Of a stretch of DNA of 64,000 bases, positions 55,871 to 64,000 are shown one piece after another. The DNA is taken from assembly GCA_002102555.1 (NCBI GenBank), contig MCFL01000004.1, positions 806,001 to 870,000 of the forward strand, read 5' to 3'. Position numbers and translations under genes: made by a program. The notes beneath the pieces were generated by a model that ran no database searches, was not told the origin of the DNA, and worked only from the letters and a program-made list of their open reading frames with translations. Origin of the DNA: Catenaria anguillulae PL171. Taxonomy: Eukaryota; Blastocladiomycota; Blastocladiomycetes; Blastocladiales; Catenariaceae. Numbering within the stretch: the first letter of the stretch is position 1; every line of letters starts with the position of its first letter.

Positions 55871-57659
55871 ATGGATCGCATGAATAGTTTCTTGGCTGCC
55901 TTCGGTCAGCTCTCCGACGCCGAACGCCAACAGCTGTTCGCCCAATTCAGCCCTCCGCAGACATCCCAGCTGTCGTCGGATCCCATCGGCCTCGAGCCGG
56001 CAGCACTCGCTTCGTCTCCTTTCAGCACTGCGCTCGACCACTCGTCCCCAGCCCTACTTTCGTCCCCTCTCAACCATACCGCGCGCTATTCGTCGCCCAC
56101 AACTCGCATCTCGACGCCTGCCACGACACCCTCAGTGCAGCAACAAGTCACGGCACCTCTCTTAGAGCTTATTCCCAGGACCCCTGGCCCTCGCCCAGCT
56201 ACTCTTCGTCCCGCGCCTCGCTCGGCCGCGTCCGTTGGTAATCCAACTGTCACCGCGCGGCCTTCCATCGCCCACCCCAATGTCACCATGCAGTCTGAGG
56301 CTGTGGATGTGACCGCAACACACACGCCCGCTCCACAACCGAAGCCAGGCCGCAAGTTCTCCAATCTTAGCGACGCGATTGCCACCATGACGCCAGATCA
56401 GGTCAATCAAGCCGTTCAGTCGTCCAAGCGCTCCCTGGAAGAGGTGCAAATGCCGCCTGCGCCTGTCAAGAAGTCGCGGAAGAACGAGCCCGAGTTTGAT
56501 GGCGACATCGTCATCGATAAGAAAGAGGCCAGCAAGTGGGATGGTGACGTGTCCAGGCACATCCGCGCCCGGCTCGTTGCTATGCTCCCAACGGACTTCA
56601 ACTCGGCGGTGCGGGTCCTGTATGCGGTGTCTGGTGTCAAGGAAGGGTACTTGACCCTGACAAAGGTATGTATTACTGCCACACTCTTCCAGTTTGGTTT
56701 ATCATTCATCCACTCATGTGTAACTGCACTTGCACAGTACCTCACGTTGCTCGAACGAGCCAAGGTGGCATTGCAAGCCCGCAAGGTCTCTGCCGCCCAA
56801 TCCGCCCTGGCTCAGAAGGAATTGCTGCCCGGGGCTGAGGCGCTCATTAACGACCTGGATGGCGCCAGCTGCGCCACCGATTCTGTTTTCCTCAAGTTCT
56901 CTGCGGCCCGAGACGACTGGGCCACTATCGCCATGGTCTCCTGGGATGACAAGGATGGTGCACAAGTTGCCACCGCTCGGCCAATCTTTGTGCAGTATGT
57001 GGCCAACATCGTCACACACAGGAGTGCGTTCCATAAGCTTATCCTCATGCTTCTCTAATTGGTGACTAATCTCGATGGGCACATGATTCAGCTGCCAAGT
57101 TGGCCGAGTCGATGTCGGCACAGCTTATCGCTGCGAACAAATTGGCCAACGTCTCGCAAGCCGCGTACGTCCCGTCCCCTCTCGTCCAAGATCGCCTCCC
57201 GCAGATTTTGGCCACGTGTGTAGTGATGGTATGTCTGCATTTGCACGTCATACTGATTGCCAGTGTTTAGCTTGCTCATTTTCGTACCTCACTTTTCTTG
57301 TTTGCCAGTTTTTGTCCGGCTTCAAGCAATCACTCCCCATGTTGTCCACGCTCCGCAACATGTGGGATGGGACGAAGCATGGCGACACCAAGACTGCCGC
57401 AATCGCAGCGTACTTTGCGGCAAACCCGTCCGACCCCGTGCTGGACGCATTGGTGGATGGTTTGCGCCCGCATTTCGTCCTTCTCGACGCCAATGCCACA
57501 GCAGTTTGTGCGTGGCAAGGGTCAGCGGCGGTTGAGCAAGGGCAAGGGCAGGGGCAAGGGCAAGTGCAGGGGCAAGGGCAAGTGCAGGGGCAAGGGCAGC
57601 AAGGGCGAGGGCAGGTGGATGGAGAGCAGGCGGCGGGTGCGGTGGGTGACGAGGAGTGA
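55871..57659 (+). CDS. Unrecognised nuclear-type protein beside the Plavaka transposase, four exons
   Basis: Exons 55871-56665, 56738-57023, 57092-57228 and 57309-57659 (donors GTATGT, GTGCGT, GTATGT) give 522 residues. The N-terminus (MDRMNSFLAAFGQLSDAERQ) is followed by 150 residues rich in Ser, Pro, Thr and Ala, then a helix KFSNLSDAIATMTPDQVNQA, a basic nuclear-localisation-like PVKKSRKNEP and a conserved-looking globular part (WDGDVSRHIRARLVAMLPTD; YLTLLERAKVALQARKVSAA). The C-terminal tail is a Gly-Gln repeat. No domain is recognised. Its divergent position 0.7 kb from the transposase is compatible with a second gene of a CACTA-like element, or with an ordinary host gene. Start chosen for the paired Met and loss of low-quality upstream sequence. 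Confidence 0.65.
57536..57612 (+). repeat. GGCAAG/GTGCAG hexanucleotide minisatellite in coding sequence
   Basis: About a dozen hexanucleotide units encode alternating Gly-Gln with occasional Val-Gln, near the C-terminus of the gene above. Repeats of this kind vary in length between strains by slippage and stay in frame because the unit is six bases. Confidence 0.85.
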
Positions 57660-58871
57660 AGTAATGGTCTGATCGTTTGGTGTTTTGTGTGTTTCTGTTC
57701 AATATTGTATTTATATTGTGTATTGTACGATTAATGAATTTTGTGTCCTTTATAACCAAAGCTCGCATTGATTGGGGTTGCATGATCGGATGAAGTTACC
57801 AAGAATTTTGAGGGATTCGCTTGGTTACATTGGTAGAAATGAGTGGGCATTCTCAACAAATTGGAGAGAATCGTCCCGGATGGGTCACAGGCCACGATGC
57901 ATAATGACCTGCTATTGCTTCGAATCCCAAACAATTGTTGATGTCACATTCGGCCCCATTGCGGACAATTCCTGCCGATGCCACCAAAAAAAAGACATTG
58001 AACAGAATGTCACAGCATTGTCGTGAATCTATGATCGATCGCCACATTAGCTGCTATTGTGCGACATGGCGCTCAATTGCGCCGAATGCTTGCCTAACCC
58101 GATTCCCGATGCAGGCGAGCCGTAGACGGTAACGTCTGCACGTTGCGCACATCTGTGCCAGGGCTGACTCTTGGGGTCCTTGGGGTCAAAAGCGATTTTC
58201 TCGCGGGTGCAGGACTGGCCAGAGATGAATAGCTCTTGCGTCTTCATACCGAGCTGTAGGTGCGGCATACTTACATATCAACAAGTGCGAGTTTGGAACG
58301 TGCATGCGATCGCGGTGCTGGTGTTTTTGACACAGGGACGCGTTTGAGACAGTGGCTTTGCACCTTCCGTCCATCCGCGCCGTCGGTAAGCTTGAGCGAA
58401 TTCGCGGTTGAAACCGGCAGAGTGGACTACCAATGCATGCATGGTGCGCGGGCATGCACATTCCTTGGCGGCCGGTGTTATACAAGGGTATCATCTACAA
58501 AAGATCTCCGTTTGATACAGGAAGGCGTAGTCGTCATCTCCACGTCCGCGACAACGACGCAACAGATTGCCCTATAGATTCTTTCCCCGCATACATGGCA
58601 TCGTATGGACCGGTACGCTCAAGAACGCTGGCGTTTGGGGAGCAATTTCTTTGTTGGTTGAGCGATTGGACAGCAGAAACGCTGCAGAAACGTCCACGTC
58701 TCACTTGGAGGCGATCGGCGGCCTCGTGTTCCAGCAATGAGACGAGAGACGATCTTTCCATCCCATTTTGAGTGAAAGCATCGGCCAGTCTTTACACCTC
58801 CAAATGCCATGTAGCTCCCATCCGCACTCGCTGCAATAGTATCCGATTTCCTCTCCCTTCCAACCGTCATC
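57660..58871. other. Long intergenic stretch upstream of PHF5A; no confident gene
   Basis: 1.2 kb. On the minus strand, 58047-58268 includes GQSCTREKIAFDPKDPKSQP, which looks protein-like, and another minus frame starts at 58873 opposite the PHF5A start (RERKSDTIAASADGSYMAFG). I could not connect these into one gene or recognise either, so they are noted only. Confidence 0.35.
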
Positions 58872-59486
58872 ATGTCAAAGCATCAGACCGATCTCATCAT
58901 GTGTCGAAAGCAACCAGGCATTGGTCCGACTGCTCTCCATTTGCTTCCGAAGAAGAAGATCTGAGGAAAGTGAATCTAACCTTCAGCACATTATGCGCTT
59001 CTGTCATCCACCTGTCCATCTCAGCCATTGGTCGCGTGTGCGAGAAATGTACACATTGATTCCTACCAATGACCATGATCAACCGAACAAGTGACTCACG
59101 CCTGCCCTCCTGCTTCCTCGTCCTCCCGCAAAAAAAACGTACAGGCGACGGCAAATGTGTAGTATGTGACAGCCATGTGCGCCCAGCAACCATCGTCCGC
59201 ATTTGCGACGAGTGCAACTATGGCGCATTTCAGGGCAAGTGCCTCGTGTGTGGTGGATCGGGGATTGCCGATGCTTACTACTGCAAGGAGTGCACCATTT
59301 TGGAAAAGGATGTATGTTTGTGTGCAAGTATTGGAGGTTTGTTTTGTTGCCAAGCTTGACGACTGACGCTCGGCCGCATTGCACTGTTTGTAGCGAGACG
59401 GATGTCCCAAGATTGTCAATATTGGGTCGGCAAAGACGGATCTGTTTTATGAGCGGAAAAAGTATGGATTCAAGCCGCGGAATTGA
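58872..59486 (+). CDS. PHF5A: Splicing factor PHF5A/Rds3 (SF3b subunit), four exons
   Basis: Small zinc-knuckle protein of the SF3b complex that helps recognise the branch site. Exons 58872-58923, 59025-59048, 59145-59311 and 59394-59486 give 111 residues (human 110). Sequence order is [100 protein letters not shown] and [10 protein letters not shown]. All CxxC knuckles are intact. The second exon is only 24 bases. Donors are GTCCGA, GTACAC and GTATGT. A splicing factor gene with unusual donors is a useful cross-check on the donor consensus reported here. Confidence 0.97.
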
Positions 59487-59842
59487 TTGTCGGCCGTCAT
59501 CGGAACGTGCTTTGGGTTACTCTTTGGACATGCACACGAAGAAGATGAGCTCATGACCCACCATCCATGCAGTTCAAGCGCACCAATTGGCGAGCAGCGT
59601 CTACAAGTTGAGTCTGGAATGTGCCCAGCCAACGTTCCAGTGCGACAAGTGTTTTGCCTTTCAAGGTCATTGTGTACCAATGTTCGCCGCAACGGGCTCG
59701 AAATCCGGCCAGCAACAAACTGCTTCGATTCTTTTGAAACGGCTTGAACTCGGATCTCGTGTCGGCCTGTCGCTCTCCAGCACCAATAAGCCGTCGCCAG
59801 AGTCTTGAGTTTCCATGAAAGATTCTAGTGAAATCCGTCTTG
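59487..59842. other. Intergenic; no gene seen
   Basis: 356 bp between PHF5A and the epoxide hydrolase, same strand. No feature recognised beyond probable UTR and promoter sequence. Confidence 0.4.
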
Positions 59843-61067
59843 ATGAATACATACACACCGCAAATGACGCCTGAACCGCCCATGCCCAACCCGAACGACC
59901 CAGTGTCCTTCAACCACTGTTACACGCAAGTCAACGGCGTCACTCTGCGTTCGTCATACCTACCTTTCCACGTGAAAGCATTGGTCCCGGTTTCATCTCA
60001 CTGATTTTTCGGCCTTGACATTGAATGTAGACTACGTCGACCATGGCCCGCGTCACGCCCACGTCCTCGTCTTCTTGGTCCATGGCTTTCCGGACCTGTG
60101 GCTCACCTGGCGCCACCTGATCCCCGTCCTCGCTGCTCGCGGCTACCGTGTCATTGCCCCCTCGCTGCGTGGGTTTGGCGAATCGAGCGTCGTGTATGCG
60201 CCCACATCCGACCCAGAAAAGCTCGCGCTCGTGTCGCTGCGCACGCACTGCCTGGACCTTGCCTTGCTCGCGCAATCGTTGGGCGTGCCGACCACAGGCA
60301 AGGCCCGTGCCACGCACCGGTTCGTGTGGCTTGGGCATGATTGGGGGTCGGCCATTGTCAGCCGTATGCCGCATTATCACGGGCATTTAGTCGATGCGTT
60401 GGGGTCGTTGTGTGTGCCCTACACTCCGCCGCACACGCAGTACTTTTCGACGCGCCAGGTGGCCAAACAGTTGCCACACTTCAACTACCAGGTTGTGTTT
60501 GACGAAAAGGAGGGAAAGATTGATGCGGCCTTGGACAACAGGGTCGAGGAGGCCCTCGTGGGCTTCTTTCAGCCGTGGCAGACGCTCGAGTTGGATACGG
60601 TCGCGACATTTGCAGATGCCACGGTCAAGAACAAGACATCCATTGTGGATGCCAAGTTGTACGAGTCGTGCTTGCTCAAGTCCCAGCCGCACGTCTGGGC
60701 CTACTACCTGTCGTCCTTCAAGCGCACTGGTTTTCACGCGGGTCTCGCCATGTACCGTGTGCGTAAGATCAATTTCGAGGACGAGCTACCCATTGCACGT
60801 GCCGGCCAGCAGGCTCGGTCGATTCACCAGCCGTTTCTGTTTGTGTCTGTTGACAAGGACCCGTGCTTCCCGCCCACTATGGGGACACATATGGCCGCGT
60901 TTGTACCGAACATGACCGTGAGGCATGTGGAGGGGAGTGGCCATTGGATTCAGCAAGAGCAACCAGACAAGTTGGCAGACGCGGTCACGGAGTGGTTGCA
61001 GGATGTGCAGAAAGTGTGGTTTGCTGGGTCCATTTTCAAGGTGCATGTTCGCAAGTCACGCTTGTGA
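59843..61067 (+). CDS. Epoxide hydrolase-like alpha/beta hydrolase, two exons
   Basis: Soluble epoxide hydrolase family enzyme that opens epoxides to diols through an Asp nucleophile. Exons 59843-59948 and 60031-61067 (intron 82 bp, donor GTTCGT) give 380 residues. The junction creates VNGVTLHYVDHG, the family start. The oxyanion motif HGFP lies at 53-56, the nucleophile elbow GHDWG has Asp about 139, the acid is in VDKDPCFP (Asp about 310), and the His is in GSGHWIQQEQP (about 340). Cap-domain residues include HFNYQVVFDE and two Tyr candidates (WAYY). It lacks a signal peptide. Physiological substrate unknown. Confidence 0.9.
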
Positions 61068-61160
61068 CTTTATGGAGGGGGGAGAGCAACAATCAAAGTA
61101 TGTAGAATGTGAATGAATGTACAGAAAGGCAGTACATATGTGTATTGGCACCCACGAACC

Positions 61161-62413
61161 TCACGCCAACTTGGCCCGCTTGGTGTCCCTGGCCGCCGCC
61201 TTGCGCAACTTGCGCTTGGCCGCCTTCTTGTCCTTTCCAAACTTTGTCCCATCAACCTCGACCCCATCCAACAACTCGACGCCCTCGCCCCTGTCTGATG
61301 GCCGCTTGCGCTTTGCCCGCTTTGTCTCGAGAAATTCGAGCATATCGTCCACATTGTTCTTTGCCGTGCCCTTCCTGCCGACGCCCCTGGCCTCGTCCCT
61401 GCGACTTGGCCTGCGGTCGTGCTCCTCCTCCGATGCAAAGTCGGCCATCAACTCCTTGACTTCATCCGACATGTTGGCCACCCTCCCCCTCTGCTTTGCC
61501 ATCTTCTTGTCTGCGCGCGTCAAGTTCATGCGCAAGAAGTTGTCCTCCTCGTACCGCTGGCGCTCGGCGAAATGGGCGTCAATCTCCTCGGTGGCGAGCG
61601 ACGCATCGGCCAAGGTCGACGACCGCGCCTCTGGGGCGTCGCCCAGCTCGTCCTCAAGATCGCGCATGAGCCGCGACCGAGACGCCGTGGCGGCCAAGCG
61701 TGCCGCACGCCGCGCAGCAGCCGATCCACCGGGCGCCGACGACTCGTAATGCACGGGCGCAAGTTTGGGCGGGCGGTACACACCGCCGTCCTTTTGGTTG
61801 TGGCTCGAGCGCTTGTTCGAGTCCGAGTCGTACTCCGCATCCGAATCCTCGTCCTCCTCCTCGTTGGCATCGCCCTGGTCAAAGTCGGTCAGGTTGGGTT
61901 TCAGAGACAGCGCGCCTGCGGCTGCAGATGGCGCCTCGCCCATTTTTAGCAGCTTGTCGATGCGGTACTTGAGCTTGGATTCCATGGGCTTGATCTTTTC
62001 CAGCAGCACCCGCATTTCCAGCAGCGTGTCGAGCGACAACCACGAGGTAGACGGCTCGCCCGCGATTTTGTGCGAGAGCAAATGGGTCAGGCCAGACATG
62101 TAGGTGATGAGGCAATCTGCATTGACAAAGCGTGAGGTGAGCCGCTGATCCATCGACAAAATGCTGGCCTCGGAAAAGACGCACGGTTCTTGACGTCGAG
62201 CAGTGACAATCCATGATTGGTTGGTCCGCCCGTAGCAAGCTGCGACTCGATCTTGGGAATGGCCTGGCGGGCCTGTGAGGCGGCTGCGCGAATCTCGGCC
62301 AGGAGTTTGGCGAGTTGCGCGGGAGTGGCGGCGACGGGCGCGGCAGGGCCCCTGGAGATGGCGGATGCTTGCATTGTGGGATCGTGATGCATGGATCTGG
62401 CGTTCGTTGACAC
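61161..62413 (-). CDS. LCP5: Neuroguidin/LCP5 (Sas10/Utp3/C1D family), two exons
   Basis: Nucleolar small-subunit processome factor for 18S rRNA processing. Exons 62413-62185 and 62116-61161 (intron 68 bp, donor GTGCGT) give 394 residues. The Sas10/C1D helical domain spans the junction: GLSLLDVKNHCLITYMSGLT, then HLLSHKIAGE, EMRVLLEKIKPMESKLKYRI and DKLLK. An acidic stretch (ANEEEDEDSDAEYDSD) and a YRPPKLAPVHYE motif typical of neuroguidin follow. Arg/Lys-rich helices come next, with SRLMRDLEDE and RQRYEEDNFLRMNLTRADKK, ending in a very basic tail. Alternative starts are Met 62392 and 62374. It overlaps no neighbour and is convergent with the epoxide hydrolase, less than 100 bp away. Confidence 0.92.
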
Positions 62414-62612
62414 ATTGGCCTCGTGATTGATTCTCCGGTCGGCGGCGTGAAGAACTGCATGAGCAACCAGTTGAGCCTAAGTGCATTCTGTGCTCATCCC
62501 ATGTCACGTGCTCGGTTGACCTCGACGCACTCACCTTCTAGGTCGTCATGCATGCCTGGTATTGATTGATGAGAAGTAGAATCAATCACAATAACCACCC
62601 ACCCCACCCACC

Positions 62613-64000
62613 ATGCATACCAGCCGCATCCTCCTCAGCGCTGCACCAAAGCCTCCCACCTCCCCTGCGTCCGCCGCCGCCGCGGTCGCCGCCGTTACGG
62701 CAGCGCTCAAGTCGTCGTCCGCCACGGTCACTGCCGCGGCGGCGTCTGCAGCCTCGGCCGCTACCTCGCGGCTGATTGCTGCGACTACCCCGCCCGCGAA
62801 CGCTGCCGCAACAACCGAACAGCCGCGCAAGACGCTCATTCCGTTGACACGGTTGCAGTTGCTGACCAGATTACCGCGATCGAATCATCGTGAGGCAACC
62901 GTCTATGTCAAAGGTGGGTGAATATCGTCTTCTTTTTGTCGTCCACATCCCCGAGTACGTGGCTTGTTGACATGGCCCCGTGCGTGCCCGCGGCAGTCGT
63001 GTAGGTTTCTTGCAGTCTGGTGAAGACCCGAGAAACTTTGACTCGTGGCTGCAATCACACCATTTGCTGGCGCTCTCGCCCAAACACAGCTGGGTCCGTC
63101 CTTTCGATTCGATCATTGTGATCCTGCAAGTTGATTGTATGTACTCACTGCATGCCACGAACGAACCCCTCCCATCAGGACGGCCTCAGTTTTGGATACA
63201 GCTGGAACTCGGGTGCCCTGCTTCACCCAATCACCCTGCCCGTCCCACTCACCACCCTCGGCACCGTGGCCACACGCCTGCTCACACTTTCGCGCCTCAC
63301 TCCAGCGGGTGTTCTCGGGTCGCTCGCGCTCGACACCACACTCAACCTAGGCAAACTCGCCTGGCAATTCCGTCAAGCGTCAAGCGCCGCCGAGCTGGGC
63401 GCTCCACAGCTTGCAGAGACGCTGCGCGAGTTGCGCAAGGAATGCGACCATGTACGTGTCGTGGCGCATTCGCTCGGGTGTCGGCATGTCACGCATGCCA
63501 TTGCACTCATGCATCCGGACGATCGGCCAGATACGGTCCATTTGTGTGCGCCAGCAATGACCAATCAGTTTTTCCGAGCGGCGCAGGTACGGAAAAGGGC
63601 AGAAATTGAGGCTGTGATTCGAATGGAAGAGGAGCGGTTGCGGGCGGTGGAGGAACAACCAGAGCAAGTGCACGAGTCCATGGCCCAGTGGGGCGAGCCA
63701 GATGCGATTCCTTTGGCCGAGCAACCATTGCCGCACACTTCAGTTGGCACTGTGGATGAAACGAGCCACGAGGTTGTACCCATCCCATTGGCCAAGCGCG
63801 GCACGTATGTGTACTGGACCTCGCGCGACACGGTTCTTGCACTCTTGTTCCGTGCGGTTGCCTTGGGCGACTTGGCCATGGGCCACATTGGCGTGCACCC
63901 TCCGCCGCCACCGGGCCCGACGCCCGAAGCGCTTTCGGTTGCGCACGCAGAGTACCTGATGGGTAAGCACGACCAAGGAGCTGATGGGGTCGACGGCGGC
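62613..64000 (+). CDS. Putative alpha/beta serine hydrolase, mitochondrial-like N-terminus, runs off window end
   Basis: Exons 62613-62913, 63005-63093 and 63179 onward (donors GTGGGT and GTCCGT) give more than 400 residues, open to the window edge. The N-terminus is Ala/Ser/Thr-rich with few acids (MHTSRILLSAAPKPPTSPAS), suggesting organelle import. The core reads VYVKGFLQSGEDPRNFDSWL, joined across the second junction as KHSWDGLSFGYSWNSGALL, later HVRVVAHSLGCRHVTHAIAL with a G/A-x-S-x-G nucleophile elbow, and VHLCAPAMTNQFF. The combination resembles poorly characterised DUF726/DUF900-type alpha/beta hydrolases, but I cannot name a family with confidence. The C-terminal catalytic His is beyond or near the edge. 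Confidence 0.65.

Overview
The window comes from a nuclear genome of a flagellated (zoosporic) fungus, most likely Blastocladiomycota or Chytridiomycota. Genes are intron-rich, with introns of about 60-100 bp, lie on both strands and are closely packed. The evidence for a flagellated fungus is an intraflagellar-transport gene (IFT25) and a SLO-type K+ channel next to fungal-type genes (a PFF1-like vacuolar protease, a Vhc1-like SLC12 pair, LCP5/neuroguidin). Species assignment is inference.

Layout: 0-5 kb holds an edge-truncated gene, a Ych1/Acr2-like rhodanese phosphatase, an (ATC)n microsatellite, IFT25 and a secreted oomycete-type transglutaminase elicitor. 5.5-11.4 kb holds two lipid acyltransferases, DGAT2 and a lysophosphatidate acyltransferase. 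11.7-18 kb holds an APC permease, then BUB3 divergently paired with a CCDC57-like coiled-coil gene. 18-28.3 kb holds two SLC12 cation-chloride cotransporter paralogues on the minus strand, with an unrecognised plus-strand gene between them. 28.7-35 kb holds complex I subunit NDUFA13, a Helitron-type DUF6570 relic and a mitochondrial-type DEAD-box helicase. 35-44 kb holds a PPR protein, a SLO-like channel and the ESCRT-II subunit SNF8/VPS22. 44.3-50 kb holds the PFF1-like protease and a PH-domain-like protein. 51.4-57.7 kb holds a Plavaka-family transposase gene and a divergent companion gene. 57.7-64 kb holds PHF5A/Rds3, an epoxide hydrolase, neuroguidin/LCP5 and an edge-truncated alpha/beta hydrolase.

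Splice junctions were placed by joining conserved protein blocks. They show an unusual donor consensus: of 36 donors placed this way, 35 have C or T at intron position +4 and none has A, giving GTNYGT rather than GTRAGT. Two donors are GC (GCACGT). Several otherwise well-conserved genes (SLC12 copy A, the DEAD helicase, the SLO channel, the PFF1-like protease) have breaks that look like one missing base, mostly in short C, G or T runs. This suggests consensus errors in the assembly, but real lesions cannot be excluded.

The most novel item is the transglutaminase elicitor, whose fourth exon encodes a near copy of the Phytophthora Pep-13 signature. That family is best known from oomycetes.
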